Shown here one piece after another: positions 23,201-34,643 of a stretch of 64,000 nucleotides of DNA. Every line of letters begins with the position of its first letter. Position 1 is the first letter of the stretch. Source of the DNA: Gnomoniopsis sp. IMI 355080 (taxonomy: Eukaryota > Ascomycota > Sordariomycetes > Diaporthales > Gnomoniaceae); the NCBI GenBank assembly GCA_027946555.1, contig JAPEVC010000018.1:62001-126000 (forward strand), written 5' to 3'. The position numbers were made by a program, and so were the translations under genes. The notes under the pieces were generated by a model. The model was given only the letters and a program-made list of their open reading frames with translations. It was not told the origin of the DNA and searched no databases.

Positions 23201-23659
23201 CATGCCCGTCTGGCATCATTCGTTAACGCACGAAAGATTGTGCTGCATCTGGAATCGATACGCGAAGCATGCAGTGCGTGCGCGATGTGAGCTGGCAAGT
23301 TTGCTCTATGCCCCCGATCGATGACATCGAGTCTATTATTATCACGGAGTCGCCGTTCAATGCAGTGGGGGAGATATATAAATAGGGTGAAGGTTGGTGC
23401 GATCTCCAGATAGTGGGATCAAGGCCCCGAGAGATCACCTAAACAGAAACATACCATCACAGCTTTGGTATTTTTCTTTCGAGAGGCTTTGTCAAGCATA
23501 TCTGCGTACAGTTCTTTTGAAGTTGGATACTCAACAAGCCCCCGCCCAGCGTTCTCACAAAATCACCCGGACTAAACCATACGACTTCGTCTTCCTTCAT
23601 TGGCCTAGTCCTGGACCCAACGTCTCGCCTCCTACAATTCTTTAGAAGCTCGGTCCAAC
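20276..23659. other. Long intergenic region
   Basis: It lies between the large C2H2 gene (-) and a small Cys-rich gene (+). Many short frames occur and none is convincing. One ATG-less open stretch on the minus strand (about 21638-21871) reads like protein and is given as a finding. The rest is probably promoter and leader sequence of the two flanking genes. Confidence 0.5.
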
Positions 23660-23959
23660 ATGTGCGACTGGGAAGAATTCATCTTTGGCTGTCAATGCAC
23701 ATATACCAAGCGCAAGAACTATTGCCACTTCGCACGTAACGACCCCAACCACCAATGTTTCGGCGTGCAGGTTCTCAAAAAGGTGTGGGATGTCCCCGAA
23801 GCCTGTGAGAAGTGCTGCATTAGTAGAGCTGCTATGCAGTCATCGACCAATGGGTGGGGTCCTCAATATGTTGCGCAGGAGACCGGTGAGCATCTACGGT
23901 CATCATGCATCTTTGTCCAGGAACTGATAGCTATTCAAGGTCAGCGGCGTCGTCGTTGA
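23660..23959 (+). CDS. Small cysteine-rich protein, conserved fungal type, unknown function
   Basis: A 99-codon frame opens with MCDWEEFIFGCQCTYTKRKN and continues YCHFARNDPNHQCFGV...EACEKC. The N-terminal MCDWEEF followed by a C-x-C, a C-H pair and a closing C-x2-C recalls short uncharacterised fungal proteins that may bind zinc. I know no function. There is no signal peptide, so it is probably intracellular. A 45-nt GT-AG segment (gtgagc...gatag, about 23886-23930) lies in frame. Removing it would give a shorter form that still ends in QGQRRRR, so the frame may contain a small intron. An upstream leader of several hundred bases is free of competing long frames. Confidence 0.6.
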   Translation: MCDWEEFIFGCQCTYTKRKNYCHFARNDPNHQCFGVQVLKKVWDVPEACEKCCISRAAMQSSTNGWGPQYVAQETGEHLRSSCIFVQELIAIQGQRRRR

Positions 23960-25095
23960 GAGACGCATTTTGATATGAAGCACTGCTGGATCGGGTTATC
24001 AGGTTTTTGGATTAAAGTTCCAATCTTTGAAAAGTTATCTTGGTAGTTAGTTGGTGGTGACGAGTAGCGGCGGTGTATCTGCCTCTTCCTTTCGTTTGTA
24101 CTGTTGACATTATACTCAAATCGGGGTGGAAAGGAATCTTCTTCGCTGAGGCTGGGACCTCATGATCTCATCTGGAAGAAGGACTGATGTTGCGTCCATC
24201 GAACGTCCACATTTTGTTTGCGTCGAATATTGGTAATGGCCTGTGAAGCTTCAGACCGAATGGAGTCTCTTGGTACCTTAACAATCGATGAAACTGAGAG
24301 ATAGAAAATTCACATTCGTTGCACCATCTGTACCTCATTCACATCAGAAGAGACTCATGTGATCAGGGCAGCTCCACACCGATCAAGTCCAGCATCCGTT
24401 CTGCTGGCCAGCTGCATGCCAACTCACGCAGTCACGGTAGGACTTCTTGCTGCGAGACCTGAAATGGTGTGACTTGTGAATTCCGATATTTTGACGTCTT
24501 CTCGCCATCAAGATCGCGCAACTGTAGTACAGTGCCGCCGTCGTTGACGAACCTCGCCACAACACGGCGGAAGTGGGTTTCTACCCCTGAATGCCGACAC
24601 GCGCAATGGCACACTTGGCGATCTTTCGGCGGGCTGCTTCGTAGGACATCTGATCCAGGTCAAGGAAACGTGGCTGGGCACCCACAAGCTGTTCTTGATT
24701 TGGCTACGTATGCACATTGCCGTGGACACTCCAATCCTCAAAGATCTCGCTAGCGGTTCGGCTGTAATGTGGGTGCCGAGACGGGGGACGAGAGCGGGAG
24801 ATCAGATCGAACATCCGGTATGTCGGAGATCTTTCATGTACTTGGTATTGGCGGTCACGCGTCATATACTTGGCCAGCATCTTTCTCATGAACGGGCTTT
24901 GTGTGAATGAAGCCAATGTTCATTGCGAGAAAGCGACAGGAATGTGGCGAAGCTCGCTGGCTGACGAGTCTCTCGCCCAGTAACGAAAGCAAAACACAGC
25001 ATCAAGGCAACCTCGGACTAAATTCCTTTCCTCTTCAAAATGTCGTGACGCCGTGTTGGGGACGAGCGAGGCTCCAAATTCAGATCTACCCCTGG
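23960..25095. other. Intergenic region containing a possible broken gene
   Basis: It lies between the small Cys-rich gene (+) and the Dap1-like gene (-), so it is expected to be 3' flank for both. Apart from the coding-like patch at 24430-24916 (-), I see nothing in it. Confidence 0.5.
24430..24916 (-). pseudogene. Possible broken gene, family not recognised
   Basis: From ATG 24916 a frame runs MASFTQSPFMRKMLAKYM... to WSVHGNVHT and a TAG at about 24704. Read past the TAG in the same frame, it continues with coding-like sequence (QEQLVGAQPRFLDLDQMSYE...IAKCAIARVGIQ) to a second TAG just after a G4 run. In the next frame the text resumes as HFRRVVARFVNDGGTVLQLR...RNSQ. One nonsense change plus one lost base in the G run would explain this. 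A competing reading splices a 57-nt intron (gtagcc...gatcag) across the first stop and gives a different tail. I do not recognise the family. Confidence 0.35.
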
Positions 25096-25861
25096 CTAGC
25101 TGGAGGATGCCTCTGCCGCAGGAATCTCCTCATCATCAAAGTTCGTAGCACCCTCCACAACACCCACAACGTTATATCTGTTCGAGAAGAACTTGATCCA
25201 GTCGTTGAGCACGCCCTTCTCCTTATCAGGTAGGTCCTTCCAGTCTGGCCTGACGTCCTCCGGCTTGGTGGATGTCATTCCCAGGGCGCGTGAAGCGTCC
25301 TTGCCGGCAAAAACTTGAGAGATTTGTTAGTCTCTAAGCGATGAGAGGCCGGGCTCAAGCTGAATATGTCACGACTGCAGTGCTGTAATGAGGGAACACG
25401 AGGGATGCATAGGAAGAGACTGCTCCACAAACAGGAGCTTCATTCTGTGAACGGAATCTCGTTAATCACTTACCATTATAGGAGTTCCCAGGCTGATACA
25501 TCTTGTTGCCAGTCACGTCGTACACCTTGCCCTGTGATGAGTTAGATGCTAGTCCTTTTTGAGGCTTCGGTCCGTACGTCCATACCTTGATGGCGACATA
25601 GCATTTATTGCCCTCACTTCCTACAGGGTGAGTAAGTAACTATCCAGAAACTATCCAGCAATTGTGCTCTAGGGGTCTGTTCTCGTATGGGCCCAGGACA
25701 TGTCCGTATACACGCACCGGGCGGCAAGGCCGGGAGAACAGGCGCTCAAGGTTGCAGAACAATTGGTACTCACCATCTGCCTTGGCTAGCTCCTCCAGAG
25801 ATATGGGATCGGTTTTTGGAGGGTTCAATTGAACAGGTGTCTTGGGCTTAAATTCTCCCAT
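25096..25861 (-). CDS. dap1: Dap1/PGRMC-type cytochrome b5-fold heme-binding protein
   Basis: Exons 25861-25774, 25620-25586, 25531-25474 and 25313-25096 encode 132 residues. Frame is kept across introns of 153, 54 and 160 nt. The fold signature is clear: PISLEELAKADG, then CYVAIKGKVYDVTGNKMYQP, GNSYNVFAGKDASRALGMTS, and a terminal LNDWIKFFSNRYNVVG helix/strand. In the Dap1/PGRMC group a tyrosine, not two histidines, ligates heme. The yeast protein stabilises or activates Erg11 and other P450s in sterol synthesis. The protein starts almost at the domain and lacks the N-terminal membrane anchor of animal PGRMC1, so it may be soluble or peripherally membrane-bound. Two P450s in the window are possible clients only in a general sense. 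The 35-nt second exon is very short but needed for frame and for the conserved YVAIKG strand. It is divergent from the Mgr3-like gene (492 bp). Confidence 0.9.
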
Positions 25862-26353
25862 TTTCGAGATAGGACGTAGGAAGAAGCGTGAGCAGAAAGG
25901 CTGATATGAGGTGCAGAAGGCCGAACCTGTCTGTTTTGAGACTATGAACACAGTGATGCGTCGGAAAATATAGATAGTTACTCTTCCTCTCCTGGTCTAC
26001 AAGTGAGGATAGACAGAGTAGAGCAAACTTGTGTCTAGGCTAGATTGACAACGGTGAACTCGGAGGTTGAAGAGGCGGAGCCTCGGCAGCCGGCCGTCGT
26101 TGGTGGGGTCTGGCCGCATTATTCTGTACAGCATGAGTAAGCATATTATTTTTGGCTCGACTGGGGGGGGGGTGTAACTTGCAGGTGCACGTCATGGAGC
26201 TTGTTTAAATGAATTTCAACAGAAGGTGCCTAACAATCTCGACCTCTCGAACAGACGCGCCGAACACTGCACCTCCATTCACGAAACTTACCAGGCACCT
26301 CATGCCACACTGGCGCCGACTAATATAGCTTGCGGCATTCGTGAAAACCGTCA
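25862..26353. promoter_or_regulatory. Shared divergent promoter region, dap1-like / mgr3-like
   Basis: 492 bp lie between the two start codons and must hold both promoters. A G10 run (26163-26172) lies near the middle. No further element can be assigned. Confidence 0.5.
26163..26172. repeat. Poly-G tract, 10 nt
   Basis: An uninterrupted G10 lies in the divergent promoter between the dap1-like and mgr3-like genes. It is a homopolymer prone to length errors in assembly. Confidence 0.85.
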
Positions 26354-28044
26354 ATGCTCGCGCTTCGCCGTATGAACTTGCCCCAAAATGGGGCACTCAA
26401 GGTTGCCTCTCTGCCGCAAAAATCTCCCCTCCAGTCGTCGACCCGGATCTTGAGAACTTCGCCCGCGCCCAGATACCGCACCACGGAGGTCAGAAAGATA
26501 CGGGCATCCACGTCAGGACATGCGCGATGGTTTGCAGACCACAGGCGGCCCTCGAGGCCCGCCGAATTCACAGCACCGCAACCACCGAGTATAGGGGCGA
26601 TCTTACGCCGAGCCTTGCGATTCGATCTCATCTTCAAGGGTCAAAGCCTGAAAAAGTTATTTCGTCAAAGTCCTGAGGAGCTCGTTCTCGCCTTGATCAT
26701 GTAAGCGACTTTCCAGGAAATAGTCTTGCCAATCAGCACTGACACAAGCTAGCCTCGCAGGAATGGCCGGCGCGGTCGCGTACACGGTATACATGTACTT
26801 CTCCTACTTCTATGCCAGGCAATTCACAAAGTACCCTCCGGATGTTGCCCAGTCTTTGAGACGTGCCCTTTATTACAGCAACCACCAACATGATCCCGAG
26901 CTCGCCCTCAAATATTACAAAAAAGCCCTCGAGCAATGCGCCGCGCATGGTCTCGACCCTTTCTCGGACGACGTGACCGGAATCAAGATCCAGCTCGCCT
27001 CATGGTTCGAACACAGATTGAATGATATCAGGAGCGCAGTAAAAGTTTTAGATATTGTCCTCAATGAGCACAAGGAATGGTTGAAAAAGTCAGAAACGAC
27101 ACCTGAGAAGCTGCCCCGGGCGCCTATCCCAGGGAAGGTTTTGGGAGAAGGGGAAGCAGCAAAAACCATCACGAAGGAAGATTTCGAGCATTGGTTTTGG
27201 CCTGCCCGAAATCGCATTCTCCTCAAGTCGGTTCAACTCAGTATCGCGCTAGGAGAGCTCAACGCCCATGATCAGGTTCTCGATACGGACAAATCCCATG
27301 ATCATCTGATGTGGGGAGTCGAGACAGCACTTAAGGAGTTTCAGCGAAGGGCGGCCGAGGGCGTCAAGGACGGCGAGGGTATATGGATCACACCAGAAGA
27401 AGTAGGTGGTGCCATGGAGTGTAAGTAATAGCCTTGGAACGGGTGCAAAGTGAGTGATTTCGCTGACAGACGGTCACAGCTCTGGGTCACAGTTATGAGA
27501 GGAAAGGGCAATTTGACCTTGCCCTACCACTCTTCTTTCAAGCGCTTCGTTTCTGTCAAGACCCATGTCATCTCGCTGTAATCAGTAAGTCTTGCTAATT
27601 CTCAAGCACGATCCCGAGATAGGTTCCAAGAACCAATAGACTGACGTGTCGTCAGTGAACAACCTTGCCGTTTCGTTCGCTCAACATCCGCCTCGGGCAC
27701 CTTACGAGACTCTCGAGAGTGTGGTTCCAAGCGGGCAAGGCGCAGTAGCACCGTCAACAGCGTCAACGCAGACATGGACCCGCAAGGAACTCCTGGACTC
27801 GGCAGAGAGATGGGCAAAGAATGCTTTGTCGCACGCAAAAGAGCCAAGTGGAGATAAGAGGTCGGCGGAGTGTGATCAAGCATGTGCTGTAGCCCTTGTC
27901 AACCTCGGCGACATTGCGGCCATGTCTGGGGATTCCACTCAGGCCCGTCGACGATATGAACGGGCGATCCAAGTCAGCAAAGAGAACGGCTTCCCTGATG
28001 GCGTGGCACAGGCTCAGGCTGGATTGGAAAAGCTCACCCAATAA
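26354..28044 (+). CDS. mgr3: Mgr3-like TPR protein, i-AAA protease adaptor of the mitochondrial inner membrane
   Basis: Exons 26354-26700, 26753-27420, 27480-27584 and 27656-28044 encode 502 residues, close to yeast Mgr3. Residues 1-55 are rich in R/S/T with few acids (MLALRRMNLPQNGALKVASL), a mitochondrial presequence. A membrane segment spans the first junction: LVLALI joins LAGMAGAVAYTVYMYFSYFY at residues ~110-135. I chose the ctag acceptor at 26751-26752 over cgcag at 26758-26760 because only that choice keeps this helix and the downstream frame. TPR-like helices follow: LALKYYKKALEQC, then HSYERKGQFDLALPLFFQAL and the C-terminal block AVALVNLGDIAAMSGDSTQARRRYERAIQ. In yeast, Mgr3 with Mgr1 presents substrates to the Yme1 protease facing the intermembrane space. 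Assignment rests on architecture and size. Confidence 0.85.
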
Positions 28045-31000
28045 GCATTTGCTGTAACACGATCTTCAATACTGCGTCGTGATGTCTGGACGCGAAGTGT
28101 GGATCTACAAAAAGTAGAGCATCATACACGGAGCACTTATTCTGGCACCAGGAATGAAAAACTTCGCAACGATGAGATGCCGCATGATTCCTGTCATGTT
28201 CTAGTCTCAAGTCACACAGCGATCTCGGGGCATATGCGACGATATTTTCAGTTTCAACGCTGGCTGGCGAGCTTCGGTCCTGTCGACATCTTGCCTGCAT
28301 ACTCACTCGGGACAATCAAATAGATCTCAATGGCCGAAATTATCTAATCAAGCCACCAAACCAATCATTTCGGATCTCTATTCAACAACCATGTTCTGTA
28401 CGGACAGCCCGATAGACTAGATCGACAAGAAATGTTAGCTTCACCGCCGTCCCGGAGCGCTCCCTTCGTACAGCAACACCCGGGCCACGTGCCTCCAAGG
28501 GACTTGCTGATAGTCAGGCTCTGAGAACGAAGGGACACTGCAGCAAACCTGGCAATCGCAACCTCCTACAGGAAAATGCTGTGGTAATCAAGACTGGATG
28601 CGACCCTGAACGCCGCCCAAGGAAAGGGCTTTGGAGGAGATCTTTTCCGCTTTGCCCACCACTCTAATTTCATGGCAGACCATGTGATCTTCAGGGACGT
28701 AGTGAAGAGCTGGTCAAGGAAGAGCAACCAGGCTTATTATGCAGAGTCCTGTGCAGAGTCCTGTAGGGCGGCGATCCAGGCCGCGGTGGTGGAACCATTT
28801 GGAATCATTGTCGCTTGCTGCCTGGGCGCTTACGACACCCACGCACTTATCATGCATCGCGACCACCGCGATCTGCAACGTGTATACATGCACAACGGGC
28901 TTTTGTAGGAGCGCAGCGCTTACTTCCGGTTCACTCGCAATTCGGTACCAAAATAACGCCTCTCCGTATCCATTTATGAGATGACCTCTCTACCTGGCTA
29001 AATGCATAATGCATTGGAACATTGACATAAAAATGCAGCGTTTTGCCAACTGCAGTCCGTTGGTATTCGTGAAAAAATAAAATTCGCAAAGGTCTTCCCC
29101 ACGTCATGCCGCCCCCTGTCAGGTGAGCGGTCTCAATGAGATTGGGTCAGCATTGCTCACGATCTTCCTGGACCCATCTAAAATTTGACGACGAAATTCC
29201 AAAGTTGGAAAGGAAACAACGAGGTCTTGACCCTTTCACCGCTACTCACGGGTGCGGGTTCTGAACATAGCACATTCTTTGAGGCGCGCAGGTTCATGTT
29301 GGCCATTGCAGAGCTAAATCTGCGCGCAGGGGACGACCAACTTCCTGAACGAACCAAGGGCAGGTATCCACTACGTGAGAAAATGGTATAGTAAACCAGA
29401 TGGCCAGGCAGTCAGGCTGCCAGAATAGTCTGAGGCTCGGTAAACGGGAAGAACCAGTGAGACAATTCGTCCGAGAATAGTCACCCAGACTTCGGCGTGC
29501 CTCATCAGGCCGTGTTCAACGCTTTCGAGTGGATGGAGCAGAGCGTCTACTTTCATGTGCTCGGCACAATTGTCGTGTCACCCGAGATTCGGTTGACAAC
29601 CATCGGCCACCGGCGGCCAGCGGGGAGTATACCCAGAACGTTCAGAGGAAGGGAGTGTGGCTGCGGTCGATATCCTGTTCACATTTGCAGGCCTTTTCAC
29701 ATGATGTGTGGAGATGTCACGATCCTTGGCATCAGAGTTGAGGATGTGTTGTATTATTGCCTAAGATTACCCAAGTCTCGTCTAAAAGTTTGCCGACCAT
29801 GCGATGCCAATACAGATTATCAGGCTCAAAATATTTTGCAAAAGAAGCTTGACAACATATCCACGGAGATCCTTGGAACAAATAGCCCGGCGGGTGGCGG
29901 GAGTGCAATATCTGGTTCAAGCAAAAGTACGACACAAAGGATAGCCTGTCTCCTCATGCCCATGCCATTGGCTTTGCAACGAGCTGCTGTTGCACCGCAA
30001 CACCACAGTGTCCCAAACAGCCTATCTTGCATACCATGTGCAGTACATCCTCCACATCCCTGCGCGGCAGAGTGGAATCACATCCGCTCGAGTCTGGGGT
30101 TGCCCGCCGATCCATTTTACCCACTCTGAAGGTGGGATACGCTTCAGCGATCCCTCGACGCAAAAACGCCTGGAACGTCCCAGTAGAGCAATGCATTACA
30201 AGTGGAGGTGCTTTCTCTATGCTTGGGAAGATGTTCTCGATTTGGCCTCATTTGCTTGCCTATCAGGGCCAGAGACCGCGGAATAGACACGGGTGTAAGA
30301 CGCTTACCTCTCGTGCTTTTGAAAATCATCGATGGCCCATGCTTCAGATGTGGCTATCATTCTGCGAGAGGTTATGGCCAGCATTACATTCTTTCCTCAA
30401 AGCCACGCTCCAGCGATATTCTGGACCACTTGTCTGAGCTACAAGTGGTCGTTCCGTGGCTTCGACAGCAATGCTAGAGAAGCCTGCTCTCAAGTGCCGA
30501 TGAACTTTCCTATCGGACGCATTTCTGGCAATTAGCCGTCAGCTGACGAATCTCCGCCAAACAGGGTCGCAACAGAACAGGGTCAACTTCGCACGAACTC
30601 TTCCAGGCGCCAAAGCCATGATCAATAACAATGATGGCAGGTGACTGAAAGATACCCGTTGGAGGCTGTTGGAAGCACCGGGCCGAACTATCGAGCCCTG
30701 CTACTTTAATCGGGTGCGCTCGGGCTTGCAATTCATTGGATGGCGGAGGCAAGGTACCCCTCTCATCGCAGGCCTAGGCTCGAGCCACAGCCTTGTCCGT
30801 CAGTGAACGTCTACGAACGTCTACGAAGTCGTTTTTCAAGGGTGAGAAACTACAGGCTTGAGCGGAGGAGTGCGGGTGGTGTGAAGCTGACTGCATGCTG
30901 CGGTGCCATCCCAATGAGGGGAATGTAGTTTGTGGGTTAATATTGCTATGATACTGCAATGCGGTACCATCGATCATTGATACAAGCCGGCGAACAAAGA

Positions 31001-33380
31001 GCCGAAGACCCAAGTCTGGCAGACATCAAACGCAGGCAAGCAACATGCGATCGGCAGCAGCCGCCACGGGTATTGGACCCTTTTTAAGCACCCTTTATGC
31101 TGCAGACGGCCCACATGCCTTCTCAGTGCACGAATAAAGAAAGTCCTTACTGTGTTTGTGTTTTGACTTTCCATATCACGCGTCAGGGGCTCGACGCAGC
31201 ACATGGCACTTCCGGAGATATCGAGATCTTCTTCGAGTCGGACTGGTGTCCTGCGAATGAAATACCACAAGCAAGGTCATAATGCTGTGGGCCGGCCAAA
31301 GATCCTCATCACATCACATCACAAGGGCTAAGTACTCTATCTTTGGATCTGCTCCACCATGCCTGAAGCTCAGGCCCTAGAGCCTTCTTCGGTTCTTTTG
31401 CAAGCGTCAAGGACTTCCTCGGCCAAGGCTGCACAAATCACCGGTAAACACACCCAATTAGGCAATGCTGATCAGCAAATCTCACATATGAATCCCTGCC
31501 TTTTTTTTTTTTTTTCGTTCTTCCTTTGACAGCTTGGGTGGAGGCTGCTGACCACACACCTGCGGGTCGCCCTGAGCAGCCTGACCGCTACCTCAGCAGA
31601 GAGCCGCAAGCTCGGATGTCCCTTGCGCAGTCAAGATTTTCGAGTCCAAAAGACGAGAGAATCTTGATGGTGTCGATCTTGTAGCCTTGAACATGCCGGA
31701 TTCACTTGGTGTGTCCACGGCAATTGTCAACGACGAGACAGGGCAAATTGAATAGACGCGAATCAAGGCACAAATGCCGACGGTCACTCAGATGCTCTTT
31801 CGCGGCTTTTATGCTGACACGGGGCTTTCTTGGGCCAGTTTATTCCAATATGCACCAATGCGAAGCAAGTTTGTAGGGTCGTCACGTCCTCGGCATTGTC
31901 TCAGAGAGCACCCACTCATCTTCTCTGGCGTGGGCTGTCGTCAAGGACTATCTTCTCATTGATGCCACCCAAAACCACCGGGCTGGCTGTCACAATGCAG
32001 CCTTCTTTCTCTAGCCAAGACTCGACATGAAAACCTTGACTTACCAAGCTGAACAGAGCTTCGAAGCCACCAAGATGAAGCATAGCGTTCCTGAAGAGGC
32101 CCAAGGGGTTGCAGTCTATGAATATTGATGGTAATTTGCAGTAAGACCGGTGGCGGGGCCTGCGGAGACAGGGCTTTCCGGGCGCTGTGGCACTTCGCTG
32201 ATACACATGGGATGTTCTGTGGGCATCTTCAGCCCGGCTGAATCAACTTGTGTGCTCGTTCAGAACCCAACAAGCGTCAATAGGCTGAGACATACATCGG
32301 GCGTCATTTCTAAGGCTCGAAACTCACTCCCGCTATATGCAAATGTTGGTTTGAACGATTCACGAGGACACAGACAGTCAGTGAGGCGGCATCTATTACA
32401 GTGCGTGGATCAGAATTGGAACCGCTCAAGACCCTTGAGCTTCGACCCTGGTCTGTCTTCCCAATATGGATGGGAGGGAGGGGCCGTTTACCGCTTCTGG
32501 GACCCTCCAACGCAAGCAGCAAGTCTGACCATTTCAGTCGCGTATTCGCCAAAGAGAAAGTACAACGACCATATGGTCTGCACATTGTGAAATCTGTGGC
32601 AATAGAGAAGTTTCTAGCTACATCCGCCATAGCCTCACAGCATGACAAAGAGCTAACACTAATATGGGCTTCCCGCGGAATGACCGCCACTGGCTACTGG
32701 GCGCCTGCCTACGGGTTGGAGAGGGGTTTCCTGCTGACATGTTGGCCAGCCGGAGCCAACGAGCTCAGCTTGGCAGTGACCTTTCATGTCTAGAATTTTG
32801 TCAGAAGCACAAAAGTTATCTCCAAGTATCTATTGCCAGACGAACGCCAGACGGACCAGCCCTGAATCTGGTAGGGAGGAAGGGTCCAAGACAGTCGACA
32901 ATGAGGCACCAGGGAGCCCCGGCACTACCTCGTGCAGGCGGCGCCAATGAGTTGCCATCTGCTGTATCAACGGACTGGGAAGTGCATTTTATGTCGAGGT
33001 ACTTTAGCATTCATAACCTTGCTCTCTCCGCGGAACACACTGGTCTTGTATCTGATGTAACGATACGTCGGGCGAAGCCGTGCGGCGAACGCATGTGAGG
33101 TCTCTAGTCCCACATACCCCCACCACTATGGCCTGCGGTATCTCACCTCGACTTGGGCGTTATCATAAACAGTTCCCATCTTACCTAGGTACCAGCTTCA
33201 AATTTTCTGTTCAGTCAGATGTCTGTATTATATTAACCTCTCCTCTTCCCAAACCCCCGTCACACCTTGTGGGATTCTTATCTCTTAACAGCATTAAAAA
33301 TGTTGACCTAGTCTTATGCTTCTGCAACACCAATTACATCAGAATTGTGGCCGCTACACTTCATATTCCAGCTCAATAGT
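28045..33380. other. 5.3-kb region without a supportable gene
   Basis: Open frames of up to 210 codons exist (e.g. 29497-30129 +), but none shows a domain, splice structure or plausible composition. A minus-strand patch at 31916-32206 is coding-like (finding). A T15 run lies at 31501-31515 and a TACCTAGGTA palindrome at 33182. GC content is close to that of the genes by eye. There is no obvious repeat-induced AT enrichment. Confidence 0.5.
31501..31515. repeat. Poly-T tract, 15 nt
   Basis: A T15 homopolymer lies in the gene-free interval. No flanking duplications were seen that would mark a retroposon. Confidence 0.9.
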
Positions 33381-34643
33381 ATGGAAGAGACCAGCAGTTT
33401 CCTCCACGTACCGTCACCATCGAACGCTTACCAGGATCAATTCGCGAACCACGATCACTATTTTGAGGCCAATCACTCGGACTCACACAGCTCAGCACCA
33501 TCACCAGTGGGTTTGCCCAAGAATCATCTATACTTGTTAATCACACAATCTCGTCACTGATAAGTCATCATTAGTATGACATGAGATTTTCGACAGAATC
33601 CACTGGACCAAGTGCTTTTCCTAGCCCGGAAAGCCGGGAGACAGATGACGGCTGCGAGTCGCTTCTGGAGGCGACAGCGTCTGGAGAAACGAGGTCACAG
33701 CCAGAAAATTTGCCCAAGAGGAAGCGGGAGAATCGATACAAGAATTCCCCACCCTCAGTCCTCTCGGTATGTTCAAGGCGACCATTCACAACATTACCCA
33801 CTGTTTTGCGTCCACCAGTCGTGTCATAGCGGCCCCGCTACTCGCTGCATGCGGTTGCGTTGGTCCTGCTGTGCGATGCCACTATTCCTATCATCATGTT
33901 ATTCCTATCATCATGCTGTATACCCATCACAATTTTTTTTCTTGAGGCTCTTGACTGCCAGGTTTTGCCGGAGCAGAAGAATGTGATTGGAAACCAGTTC
34001 ACCCGCGAAGAGCCTTGATATTGCGCACCACAACGAAATGGAATCTTGATACCCGAACCGTTTTTCTAGATCCTGCCTTGTTGTGTTTCTTTCCCATTTT
34101 CATGAACGGTAATTCACCAAGGCTGTTTTCTGGACGAAAGAGGTTCGGATCAGCCAGTCATCGGGGTTCTTTTTCTCTTTCTCCTCGGCGTGCCCTCTTT
34201 TGTTCCGGCACCCTGACTTGCTCACATGGAACCCAGAGGGCTAACAGCGCATGTGATAGCGCCGCCGCGCCCAGAATCGTGCGTCGCAACGCGCCTACCG
34301 CGAGCGTAAAGACCAGCGTATAAAAGACCTGGAACAAATGCTCAGCGATGCGCGTGTGCGCAACGACATCCTCAGCCATGCATACGCGGAATTAGAGGCC
34401 GAGTACGTCAAGTTCAAGTCGTCATCCTCGCCGGGGTCGAATCTGGATGCGCGTAATGCCCATTCACATCCCCACCAGCTGCCCTCATCGATGACGACGT
34501 CCTACGCTGCAACACCAGGGTCTTCCGTCTCTCTAGATATGAGTGGTGCGTTTGTGGATGCTACGTGTATGGATGTCTTGACCAACGCTGGGAATGATCT
34601 CGAGTCTTTCCTTTTTCCAGATGTTGGAGGCTATTGTCTTTGA
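33381..34643 (+). CDS. bZIP transcription factor, AP-1-like basic region
   Basis: Exons 33381-33506, 33575-33766 and 34260-34643 encode 233 residues. The basic region starts at the third exon: RRRAQNRASQRAYRERKDQR, with the N-x7-R pair N112 and R120 in the form NRASQRAYR, close to the Yap/AP-1 type. A leucine-zipper-like coiled coil follows (IKDLEQMLSDARVRNDILSH...). Upstream, PENLPKRKRENRYKNSPP is a probable nuclear localisation signal. The C terminus (NDLESFLFPDVGG) is acidic/hydrophobic and may be an activation segment. I see no Cys-rich redox domains like those of Yap1, so oxidative-stress sensing should not be assumed. Intron 1 is 68 nt; intron 2, as modelled, is 493 nt, unusually long here (see findings). 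Both junctions are phase 0. Confidence 0.82.
33884..33917. repeat. 17-bp tandem duplication inside bZIP intron 2
   Basis: attcctatcatcatg plus two bases occurs twice in direct succession (33884-33900 and 33901-33917). The copies differ only in the last two bases. Confidence 0.8.

Noticed and set aside
26753..26760. Alternative acceptor cgcag at 26760 for the Mgr3-like gene
   Set aside because: It shifts the frame after the first exon. The ctag acceptor at 26752 keeps both frame and the membrane helix.
29497..30129. A 210-codon plus-strand frame in the 28-33 kb gap
   Set aside because: No domain, no splice structure, irregular composition with many Cys, His and Pro. It overlaps open frames on the other strand. 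Its first codon has no good context.
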